Assembly (NCBI GenBank): GCA_947561715.1
Contig: OX387198.1
Location: 13,330,001 to 13,394,000, forward strand
Origin: Ascidia mentula
Taxonomy: Eukaryota; Chordata; Ascidiacea; Phlebobranchia; Ascidiidae
DNA: 64,000 bases
Direction of reading: 5' to 3'
Numbering within the stretch: position 1 is the first letter of the stretch; every line of letters begins with the position of its first letter. A program made the translations under genes and the position numbers. Positions 10,335 through 19,917 of the stretch are shown piece by piece. The notes under the pieces are model-generated. The model did not search any database. It was not told where the DNA came from and was given only the letters and a program-made list of their open reading frames with translations.

Positions 10335-10945
10335 CGGGTGTGTTTATAATTTTGGCAGTATGGCACTGCCAAACACAAAACATGTAAACTAATGTGATCA
10401 AAGTTTGCATTGTCGTAAAATTCAAGAAATTTTAACACTAATCCTGAAATCGAAAACATAATATTATTGTATGCAACCATATTATGAACAACAAAAAATG
10501 GCTGTAGCGTTTGTAATTCTTTTGGGGAGACTCAAGTTCTGCCATTACTAAAGGATGCACCGTATTGGTTGTTGTCTATACCAGCCACCAGCATAGGGAT
10601 TATGTCATCATCACGGCGCTTCTGTAGCGGTGTATCGTGAGGGTTACGTAACTTATAGCAGATTCGCACAGCGCAGCAGATGAAATATGCACTAGGTGCG
10701 GTGCCAGTTAATGCGTTGTTGTTTGTTGTTAGGCGAGGCTGTTTATAGCGTATTCTTGCATTTTTCCAGACCTATATTGTAAACTACGGAATGCCCAGAG
10801 GTTTCCGCGCCCGCTGGAAACGCTCTGGTAGAGAACCACATGTCTATAGACTTTTAAGTGTTTCGGCTATTAGGGAAAAAAGTAACAAACATGTGCCAAA
10901 GCTACAATACAGGGTTTGGCTATGTCGGTTGCACACAAAATGCAA
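10335..10945. repeat. Dispersed repeat, copy 2 (expanded)
   Basis: Second copy of 8945-9350 in the same orientation, with at least two extra blocks, near 10650-10735 and 10792-10860. The two tRNA loci lie between the copies. Confidence 0.75.
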
Positions 10946-11091
10946 TACGTATACATAAAACGAAAGATACCTTAAATTAGCGAATATTTTGAAACCAATT
11001 CTCATGTTTATTGCTATTGTATTTTAGGAAAATTAAAACCATTGGTCATGAAATTAAAATATCGTTTCATCCAGTTTTGGTGACGGGTCAG

Positions 11092-11727
11092 CGGATGCAC
11101 TGAAGTTGCTGCGAAAGAACGTGATCAACAAAATTCGAAAGAAGCCTAGTTTCGATACCAAGTTGTTGCCACCCACGACTAATGATAACGCCTATCATTC
11201 ATACAGAGTGCATTTGCAGGTATAATGAAAGAATCAACAATTTTGATCCACTTTTCTTGGTGCTAAACCTTCACAATAACAAGTTCGTCTAAGGCTAATG
11301 TTTGATGCTTTGTATTTGAAACATGCGCCTGAAAACCCCCATAGACGTTTCGTGTTTTCAAAGAACATACGTAATACCAAATCTTCCTCAGGTGTGTCAG
11401 TGGAAATATTTGAAGCTTGACGTGCTGATCGCCGAAGAGTGGGGTTGGGCAAGAGAAAGTAATGATGGACGGATTGGATCTCTTATTCCTCAAAGAGCCA
11501 TGGATGGTCTCCCAGCTTGGCTCAAAGAAGAAGCGTTCTGCAACTGTGAAGCAGACAATGCGAAACGGAGCAATGTAACTGCAGAAAATATGACATACTT
11601 TGTGGGAGTGACTGCGACGGTTGCCATGGTGAAACTTGCACTCGAAAAACAGGGTGAATTAAATCGCGAAAATGTATTGTCAGCATGCAAGGACAACTTT
11701 AAATGTGTATTTTTTCGCTTGCGGTGA
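11092..11727 (+). pseudogene. Two-exon fragment of a WGW/CxC repeat-borne ORF family
   Basis: Exon a (about 11092-11219) ends TNDNAYHSYRVHLQ before a GTATAA donor. Exon b (11392-11727) starts in phase 0 after a CAG acceptor with VCQWKYLKLD, then EEWGWA, LIPQRAMDGLPAWL and FCNCEADN, and stops at 11727. The order LPPT, Y-x-V, QW, E-x-WGW, CNC recalls a widespread uncharacterised family found in many copies in invertebrate genomes, normally with a Cys-rich tail. The tail here is instead a Leu/Glu-rich segment, so this is a truncated fragment or a re-used piece. The family match is from memory and uncertain. No mobile-element ends are seen. Confidence 0.4.
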
Positions 11728-13530
11728 TATTTTACAATTTGACGACAATGCTGTACATTTTCCGAAAACCCACTACGCTTTGCAAAATTTATACAATATG
11801 TGCTTTCGTTACAAAGCAAAAAAACAAAAAAACGTGTGTTGAATACATAGTATCCTTCTGTAAGCCATTAAATGTGTCGTGTGACTTTATCACTCTATGA
11901 TGTTTAGTCTGCAAATTTGTCCAGTCAAAGGAAAGTGCTTAGTAATACTTGTACATATATTTTCACCTGACTTCAATAAACAATACAAACACAGTTGCAT
12001 CGTAACTCAAACCAGGGGGTTCCAAATGATGCACTGCGACGCACTACTGTTGGGTCGTTAAAGTTGTTGCGGCGTCCCAAGCTTAGCTGTAGGTCTTGGA
12101 TATTTGTTTATGATAAATTTTGTCACGTTTTAGCTGTTGCACTGATAAAAAGCGAATTATGGCATTGAGCAAGCGGATTCATCCTTAAATAAAGTGATCC
12201 AAGGCGGTTAAAAACCTTTATTGAGTGCGTCATGAAATGAATGCCGGCAAACCGCCACGAGACTCAAAAGAGAGACAAGGAAAAAATGTGTATAAACCCG
12301 CTTCGGCACAGTCTATCGACATAGCACAGATATCACAAAGCCACCCACCAGAAGCGAATATGGGGTAGTATGTCAAATCACAACAGACGACATGACAAAA
12401 TATCAAAAAAATTATTGCCTGTTCTGGGGTTGATCGCGGTGGTACGGTTGGCAACTTGCACAGGTTGCGCCAGGTCAGACTTTATAAACACAACGGGACG
12501 CGTATTCTTGTGGAACGAAAGCTCTGTTGAGACAATGACGTGACATTTAAACCCGAATTGGCGCACCGTATACCATTAACGTTTTCTTGAGGTGCAGTTC
12601 CAATACCGAGCAGTATCCATGGTAACTGAACAAACCCAATTGAGGCGAGCCAACAGGAAGCTTTACAAATGCAGATGAATGCTTTCCATCAGTCCGTTCG
12701 CTTGTGGGTGAAAAGACGTAGTTCAGATTATAATTTCAAAAAAACTTAACAACCACACACAATAATCTTAGAATGTACAAGACGTTCAATATTTAGGAAA
12801 AAATATGTACATTATAGTCCCCTGCAAAAGTAACGATTATTACACTGTTATAAAGCAACGTATGTCATGTTTATTAACTTGTCGCAGTGCCTTGAATAAA
12901 CCGTTTGTGCGTCGGCAGGCATCGGTTTCACTTAAACGCACATTGGTAAACATCAGCAATTGCCTTTTTCGCTCGGTACAGTGCCGTAGATCTCGCGCGT
13001 GATCTATCGTTTGAAACGCTGTGCAAATCATTGAATTGCATTTTTAAATCTTGCTTCTATATCCTACATTATTACTGTTACAAGGCACTGCTATCAGCTG
13101 TTCATCAAATTTAATACGCGGGTCTGCAACCGACACTAAACGCATTTGTGCCATAGGATACTGCTAGTGTTAGTAGCTCTAACGCTTCTGTGCCAATTTT
13201 TTTTATCAAAATACGCAAATTATTACAAAAATATGCGCAGCTAAATTCCAAGGTTCGTAAAACAAATCCTCTAACTTGTTTAGAGTGAATGTGTTTTTAG
13301 CCATCCTCGCTCTCAAGAACTTGAGTATCGAAGGGTAGATGCTAGACTGCGTTGGGTAAACGTGCCGCTGCATTTGGACCCCGCGTTTCTTTTGACAAGC
13401 TTCAAGTTCTGGAAAGCGAGACCGACCACAAAAAATGTATTTTTCACTTCATTGCATTGCATCTTCCTATCATGTTACGCTGCGAGCGGTGTTAACGTTT
13501 TTCTTTTTCTGGCATGATCTCTGTGATTTT
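11728..13530. other. Gene-free stretch
   Basis: About 1.8 kb without recognisable gene, tRNA or long repeat. Short open frames on both strands show no domain pattern. Confidence 0.4.
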
Positions 13531-13533
13531 TGT

Positions 13534-13578
13534 GTCTTGGTTACTCAATAACCCTGATGAAGTCCCGGACGAAAAGGC
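13534..13578 (+). ncRNA. Hammerhead-like ribozyme motif in a retroelement tail (degenerate?)
   Basis: The order of parts is that of a hammerhead: a short outer helix strand GTCU, U at the scissile site (13538), a closed stem GGTTA-CTCAA-TAACC, the core CTGATGA (13554-13560), a short stem GTC-CCG-GAC, then GAAAA and the pairing strand GGC. Two single extra A residues at helix junctions and a 3-bp stem II depart from the consensus. ATAACCCTGAtGAAgTC also resembles ATAACCCTGAGGAAATC in the Penelope-like tail at 62439-62455, and such elements are known to carry hammerheads. This may be an old element tail rather than an active ribozyme. Confidence 0.35.
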
Positions 13579-13579
13579 T

Positions 13580-14156
13580 GGAATACGACCATCATACGTT
13601 TTTTTGCCAGAGTGACAGTTTTCCCTAAATTCACAACTGCGCCACTTTATTCAGGTTGTTGGTGGTTTAGTTATCCAAGTTAGTGTCAACAAGCAGTTCG
13701 CAGCAACAGGTCGCAGTTAATACAAAAATATAATTGGGACAAGTCGAAATGCCTAAATTTTACTGATCGGAGAAGTTCGACAACAGCGGAAAAAATGCAG
13801 TCACGCCATCCCCTAAATAAAATGACCTTGGCTTCTTCCGTTTGTTTGGGTCAACAATAATTGCCAGTACACGCGAGCGACCGTAACGTCAATACCATCG
13901 GTTCGCTATCTGAAGCGAGCTTATCTCCGAGGGAAGAAAATCTATCAAAGGAATGCTGCTATTTGTAAACAATGCGTTACTCAAGTTAAGGCTATGCAGT
14001 GACATTTACTCGTGCTATTTTTACCTTTCCAGCACAACCTACAGCTTTTTAAAGCGGTTATAGCTATATTTACCGAGAATAACCTGTGTAGCAAAGAATC
14101 ACAGAAGTAATAAAGGGGAAAGCGTTTCGCAAACGAAGAACAATCCGACATCAGCA
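13580..14156. other. Upstream region of trefoil gene D
   Basis: No gene recognised. It would contain the promoter of the gene starting at 14157; a TTACTCA-like site is near 13977. Confidence 0.35.
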
Positions 14157-14612
14157 ATGCAAGTACAATATAAGTCACAGAAAACAGCGCACCAACACAA
14201 AGAAGATTGTAATCGACATTATGGTACCATTTTGCAAAAGGAAATGAGAGTCTTCCGTGAACTTAGTTCGGGAAAACTTTTGTATCATGAAGGGAGAAAG
14301 CTCGATTTCTACGATTATAATGTTTTTACGAAGTGGACTTTTGCAACAACCGCTTGGACGGGAAATAAAGGATACATCAGCGATGGAAATAAGTTTATAG
14401 TTGCAGATCCTAAACAGCAATCACTCCGTTTAAAGGATAAAGCGTCGATAAAAAAATGGTTCGATTGCGTCTTCAAAATCGGATTTGATGTCGTCGGAAA
14501 CGCTTCATACGTGAAGCACGTTAGCAGCGGTTTGTATTTTGGTCTCGATCGAAAGTTGCGCGTAATATTGGTGAACGGCATACAACGCAGCATAAAATTT
14601 ACGTTCGAGTAG
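14157..14612 (+). CDS. Trefoil-like family protein D (short form)
   Basis: An open frame of 151 residues, the shortest member: only about 28 residues precede the module, so the protein is nearly the bare domain. The module reads MRVFRELSSGKLL, LDFYDYN, WTFATTAWTGNKGYI, KFIVADPKQQSLRL, WFDCVFKIGFD, YVKHVSSGLYFGLD, RVILVNG and IKFTFE. The CWP motif of B, C and E is absent. Strand spacing and GLYFG agree with A. No signal peptide is seen. A minisatellite starts 49 bases after the stop. A relic at 17850-17915 (YAKHVSSGMYFGLN) is clearly closest to this member. Confidence 0.85.
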   Translation: MQVQYKSQKTAHQHKEDCNRHYGTILQKEMRVFRELSSGKLLYHEGRKLDFYDYNVFTKWTFATTAWTGNKGYISDGNKFIVADPKQQSLRLKDKASIKKWFDCVFKIGFDVVGNASYVKHVSSGLYFGLDRKLRVILVNGIQRSIKFTFE

Positions 14613-14660
14613 GTATTGTCTGTAATTGAATCAACTTTGACGCCCACTTCATTGATGACA

Positions 14661-14883
14661 GTTAACGTTTTCGGAACCCCTGCTTTTATATATTAATGGT
14701 TAACTTTTCGAAACCCCAGCCTTTGTACATAAATAGTTACCTTTTCGAAACCCCTGCTTTTATATATTAATGGTTAACTTTTCGAAACCCCAGCCTTTGT
14801 ACATAAATAGTTACCTTTTTCAAACCCCTGCCTTTGTATATTAATGGTTACCTTTTCGAAACCCCTGCTTTAGTATATTGATA
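14661..14883. repeat. 37-bp minisatellite, six units
   Basis: Six head-to-tail units of 37-38 bases, each starting GTTAAC/GTTACC, followed by TTTTCGAAACCCC, a GCCTTT/GCTTTT segment, and TATATTAATG or TACATAAATA. Units of the two kinds partly alternate, so there is a higher-order period of about 74. It lies just beyond gene D and may be in its 3' UTR. Confidence 0.95.
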
Positions 14884-16144
14884 GTTACAAATAGTATTGA
14901 CACACTCAGCTGCAGTTGAAAGTTGTTGTTCAATGTACTTTCGTTACTTTTTGGCGTTGTATTGTGATTGGCGGTTCCTGATGGCCTCGGACTATTGTTA
15001 ATAAAATGTGATACTTACCGTGCGTTAGAGTTTTTTGGCATCAATGTAGAAAAATGTTCCCAAGTTTGTTAAATCGTGCTTCTAGCGTTCCATAGCCAGC
15101 AAAGATAATTTATTCCATTAGGACTGTATATTTAAAAGCAACATTGGATTTGAATCATTTAAGAAATTTCAGCAGCAGAAAATTGTGTGTTTCTATTCAA
15201 TAACAGCACTGGGCACAGGCATAAACAAAAACTCACGTAAATTTAAAAGAACGACGGTCGCGCGCGGCAGCCCGTCACACTGGTTGTAGAGATTTTTTGT
15301 CTGTATTTGGCAACCAGTTAAGTCTATTTATCAAGTTTTATTACAAATTAGCCGCTAAACACGTGCGTGACACACGATTCAATCTTTACAGTTCATCGCT
15401 GCTATAATATCTTGATGTGGACCAACATAATATTCAGAAGTGTCAAACCGTTCGAAATGTTTTGATGAGGTTGTTATTGTATGTGACTGAATGGATTCTG
15501 CGCATACAATGAAAAGCGTTGACGAGTTTGGAAAATCCCTTCCACGAAAGTCGGGTTCTTACATCTTTTGAATACCAACCGCCACCTTTCGTTACGCGGC
15601 ATCTGTTGCCAAAATAACAACCGACTATTGCGACTAAAGTATACAAAATAATGCTGGTATTTTTTTCAATTACTGGCTACACCTTAACAAATTACCAAAC
15701 TTTTTTAAAAAAAATCGAAACTTGTCACCAGCACTTTATCCAAAAAGATAAGCTTGTGAAATGTTTGGGCAACAAAACAATTTTATTTTTGCCTCATATG
15801 AAGACATTTGTAGAATATTAAAATCCTTGTTGAACGAAATTATATAGTTCCAATTTAATCGTTGAGAGAAAAATGCGCTTCCACCAGCCCATTATTGACT
15901 ACCAACCGCCAACCTTTGTTACCACATCACTCACTCTCGCTGAATCTATTGTTTAAATTCCCTGTTGAAACTTCACACCAACAAAAAAGCGCCTAATTTA
16001 AACCCTGACCAACACTTAGCAACTGTTCATTTCAAACAGGCAGCTTCATATTGATGTTTAGAAAACGAATTATTTTCTTGACAATTGTTTGTAAGACAAA
16101 CAATTTAACTGCACAGATTTAAAGGTATATGGTAACGCAGGGAT
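14884..16144. other. Gene-free stretch with short dispersed repeats
   Basis: No gene recognised. Two copies of the ACCAACCGCC block (near 15575 and 15900) link it to the 9503 region. Otherwise AT-rich spacer before gene E. Confidence 0.4.
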
Positions 16145-16903
16145 ATGATACACACCAGAAGCGCAAGACACTTCTGTCTTTCTAGATTGTATAACACTTA
16201 TTGGCCAACTCCCAACGTTGTGTCAGACAACCTTTCCAAGGTTGGCAAGGAACGCAGAAGATTGCAGTTGAACAATAAACAATTTTACCCGTATTTTGGT
16301 AAAATCTTTCAACGTAACATGGAGAAAAATGTTGGCGACAATCCACAGGAGAACCGAAGTGAGTTCAAATCTGCAAGGGCCTATAATACCCGTCAATCTG
16401 ACAGGGCAACTACTCAAAAAAGGGAAGAGGCGGCTGGAGAAAGTTCAACAACAATAGAACATAAACGAGCGAAACAACAAACGTCAGGGGTCAGCTCGTC
16501 GAGACATGATCTGAAAAAACATCTGTGTGACAGCGTTACAGGTGAATATTGTTGGCCAAAAAGAAAGTGGATATATTTGGAGGCTCAAAATGAAAAAATG
16601 TGGTGGAACTTTTCTGCAACAGACAGGACCGGGAATAGAGGTTTTTTCTACACGCGTGACACAAGGGCAAAGGAAAAATACGTCGTCGCAGACGCAAAGA
16701 CAAATGCTCTTCGCATGACAAAACAAAAACCTGATAAAAAGCCAGAAAGGTTTACCTTCGAGTTAAGGTACAACAACATCAAAGACACATTTCAGGTGAT
16801 CTACAGGGAAAATAGCAAGCTGTACTATTTTGGTGTCGGTAAAGATCGCAAAAAAGTTGTGTTGGTTGAGGAAGAAATCAAATCGTTGCGTTTCGTTCAT
16901 TGA
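16145..16903 (+). CDS. Trefoil-like family protein E
   Basis: An open frame of 252 residues; Met59 (16319, MEKNVGDN) is a plausible alternative start. Residues 59-125 are polar and charged (KRAKQQ, RHDLKK), look disordered, and lack a signal peptide. The module then reads HLCDSVTGEYCWPKRK, WIYLEAQN, WNFSATDRTGNRGFF, KYVVADAKTNALRM, FTFELRYNN, FQVIYRENSKLYYFG, KVVLVEEE and LRFVH. It shares YCWP and TGNRG with C. Intronless organisation matches the other members, so the cluster probably grew by local duplication. Function is not recognised. Confidence 0.87.
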   Translation: MIHTRSARHFCLSRLYNTYWPTPNVVSDNLSKVGKERRRLQLNNKQFYPYFGKIFQRNMEKNVGDNPQENRSEFKSARAYNTRQSDRATTQKREEAAGESSTTIEHKRAKQQTSGVSSSRHDLKKHLCDSVTGEYCWPKRKWIYLEAQNEKMWWNFSATDRTGNRGFFYTRDTRAKEKYVVADAKTNALRMTKQKPDKKPERFTFELRYNNIKDTFQVIYRENSKLYYFGVGKDRKKVVLVEEEIKSLRFVH

Positions 16904-17849
16904 CTTTAGGTCTCGTTTTGTGCAAAATTGTTTGCAGTGGTCATGAGTGTTGTCAGCGTCATTCACGTGTATATCTTTGTACGACCATAAGGTGTGTGCT
17001 CAGCAAAAACGGTCAATACAAATCCTCTCATGGAATTCGCACATCAGCTCATACTAACGTGTACGATAACAATTTACTTTAAAAATAATTATTTTCTGCG
17101 CAAAGTAACCGTTTGCATACATTCCATATTCCGCGTTTTCCTCGTATTATTTCGTTGTATATATCGCCACTGAAACGTCAGTTACGACATTTTGGGGACA
17201 ACTCCTGGTGTCGATCATGCGTGACCAGTTTCAACGAATCACGTTCGTAGGCCTCTCTCAAAAGTGACTGTATCTCTATCTCCAACTATTTCCAGTCTGA
17301 TACGCCATTGAATGCTACTGTTTACTGAAACGAAGTATAACAAATCACAAGATTGTTGCCAACCTTCGGGTTTGTGTGATTACAATACTCAGAGTTATAC
17401 CTGTTGTCCATGACGTTCCGGAAAGCTAAGTAAAGGTTTGGAAAACTCGTTCAGAATAGGCAGTCGCCTGATATACAGCCAGTCAATTTCTACTGGAGAC
17501 TTGTAATGAGACAGCAACCAGGCAGAGGTTTCCTCCAAACTGTGCTGTAGCTGCCTAAGCTGAATGTTACTTTTTTTTTATTAAATTGCTGAATGCAACA
17601 CAAGTAGTCTCCTATGTTATTAACATTTCACCAAAGGTTTTGCACTAATTAATTTTTTTTTTACTATTGCTTTGTAATAACGTAAAACGATTTTTGAAGT
17701 AGGCCTAATTGCCAGAAAAGAAGCCCTACAAACTTTACGAACGACAGATTAACCAACAGTGTACGGCATAAAATGGTAAAAAACTTTGAATCATAAATAT
17801 GAAGGCAAGTGAAATCAGGCTCACATTGTATAAAACGCATAAAAAAGTA
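16904..17849. other. Gene-free stretch
   Basis: No gene recognised between trefoil gene E and the first relic. Contains a TATATATCGCC near 17158 and homopolymer T runs near 17570 and 17654. Confidence 0.35.
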
Positions 17850-17915
17850 GAAAAGGGCAATAAACGTTGCATACGCGAAGCACGTTAGCAGCGGTATGTA
17901 TTTTGGTCTCAACTG
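17850..17915 (+). pseudogene. Trefoil-like relic, D-type C-terminal fragment
   Basis: The plus strand reads INVAYAKHVSSGMYFGLN in one frame, matching ASYVKHVSSGLYFGLD of gene D nearly residue for residue. Nothing convincing continues on either side, so only this strand pair survives. Confidence 0.7.
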
Positions 17916-18479
17916 AATATTTTTATGCATCATGCAACACGTGCTTGCGCACGGATTACAAATAATTCCTTGTGCAAATGGACTGTTAAGCGTCATTCGC
18001 GCTTGAGACGAACTTACAACTTGAGGCAAGCAAACGAAGGCGTTCGATGATATTATTCTATGCTACTTGCGCAGCGCCACACCGGTTACAAAGCCCTATT
18101 GTTACACAGCCCAGCGAGGGTTTGCACGACTAACTATATAGGTCGCAAATAGTTTAGTAACGTTATACAAAATACAAAAGTGTGAAATCACTCACAAACT
18201 GCATCTGCAGAAAAAGTTTCAATAAAATATCTATAAACTAGATAACTGCTAAACATAAAGGGAAAAATTTTAATCAATCGAGGTGAGTGCGAGTGAAGGT
18301 TTAGGAAGCTTTTTTGTAGAAAGCAATTCGGTTGAGCAAGAATCTAACATGTAATTGAAGGTTTGCTGGACGTATACAAGGCTTAAGCAGAAAAAAAACA
18401 TGAACGAACGATACCTAAAGTTTTATTTCCAAATCACTGTGCAAGACCGTAATTATCAATACTTGATTGAGGTTTTAGA
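17916..18479. other. Gene-free stretch
   Basis: Spacer between two family relics. No gene recognised. Confidence 0.35.
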
Positions 18480-18865
18480 ACATCCTTGGCACTCAAGATT
18501 GCGTACTGGCAGGTCGAATTGTCCGCCGAAGCGCAACTGAGAATAGGTTTTGATCACGACTCGTTTCCGCGGGAGGAAAAGTTGGTATTATGCCAACTCG
18601 ATAAAAAAAAGAAAAAAACAGTGGCAACTTTATAGATCCCAGCACATTAAAATACATCTATTCCTTCCCTGTAAGGCAGGTTCTTACCCTGAGGAAGACA
18701 GCCACACCGAATTCCCCACATTATATATTTGATATCCAGCAATGACCATCTGCGCTCTGTTGGTGATCGATGTTGACAGTGGTCAATATGTTGGAATCGG
18801 CTCAAGATAAAAAGTAGTGCTGATTACCAAAGACAGAAACCCATTGCAGTTTCAACAAATGTAGC
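18480..18865 (+). pseudogene. Trefoil-like relic, C/E-type
   Basis: Pieces of the module appear in order but in different frames: RLRTGRSNCPPKRN (compare TGRYCWPRND), PHYIFDIQ (compare PYIFDIVFDN), then LLVIDVDSGQYVGIGSR followed by KVVLITKDRNPLQF (compare the last strands of E). The order and spacing identify a decayed family member; it cannot make the protein. Confidence 0.65.
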
Positions 18866-19917
18866 CCTGGTGAACTTGAACAAGCACAAAAATATTCAAT
18901 AGCAATGTTGTTGGATCAAAACTCAATACTACTTTGAAGCATAAACTGGTATTTACATGGAATGTCGGAAGTTTTATCGCTCAATTGTGTCGTAACATTC
19001 GTAATTGTCTGATAAGTTGCTGAAATAGGGAGTAACAGCCACATTTTATTAGGGACATGCTTATAACCAATACATGTTCATCCCTGTTTCGCACAATAAG
19101 CGTGTCGGTTTTAAAGTTGACTTCAAAACAGTTCAGGACACTTCTGGATTGTTTTCAATAACAACACGTGACACCACGTACATTCTAAAGAACGTCAGTC
19201 GCGCGAGAGAGATTGGGATTATGTTTTGGCTAGGGTCGGATGTTGCGAAATATCCAACTATATAAGCAGAGCGACCAGCACAAACACAATTTCGACTGTA
19301 AACGTATTCATGTTCCCTGTGCGACTTGAGCTCGATTCTTTATAAAACGTTTTTATCAAACCCAACCAAACCTTATCAGATGTGTTTTGGCTTTTGTGGT
19401 TTGGTAAAAGTACAAAGGTCCTCTTTAACAACTGCAAGTAACAACGCAACTTGCGCTTTTGTTGGAAATCATTGCCTTATGTACTTGAGTTGCGCTTAGT
19501 GGTATTTAACAATGCTACAGGGTTTCAGTTCATTTGAATACAGCTATTGTTGGCGTATTAGCATACGCTAGCGGCGCTGAAATACTAAATTTTATAAACA
19601 CGTTGCTAAGCACCCAACAGTAAATCGTGTGCGCCCCCCATTGTGGTGCAACTTAAACGACGTGCTCACATTTGTTGACTCTGCTTTGGAAGCCATGCTG
19701 GTAACGGATTATTGACTCAACTTGACGCAACTTTAATCTGTTACCTGTACAGTTTGCAGTAATTGTTTCAACGTGTTGTTCTTTCTAATTAGAGTGTCGG
19801 TTGGCGCGGGTCATAGTTCGTCATTTTTTTGTGGTGTTTTTGTACTACCTGAACTCAGGAATTGTATCCAAAAAACTCTTTTCTGTGTTGGGGTAGAGTA
19901 TGATCACGCGTTAAATT
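18866..19917. other. Gene-free stretch
   Basis: No gene recognised. From about 19650 (ACGACGTGCTCACATTT) the sequence belongs to a dispersed repeat that recurs at 55740. The frame at 19773-20156 runs across a repeat boundary and is not believed. Confidence 0.4.

Noticed and set aside
14661-14883. CRISPR-like regular repeat
   Set aside because: Units follow each other without unique spacers, and the setting is an animal genome; it is a minisatellite.
18687-18706. CCCTGAGGAAG resembling the hammerhead-like core
   Set aside because: No matching GAAA strand or helices follow; it lies inside a trefoil-like relic and is probably chance.
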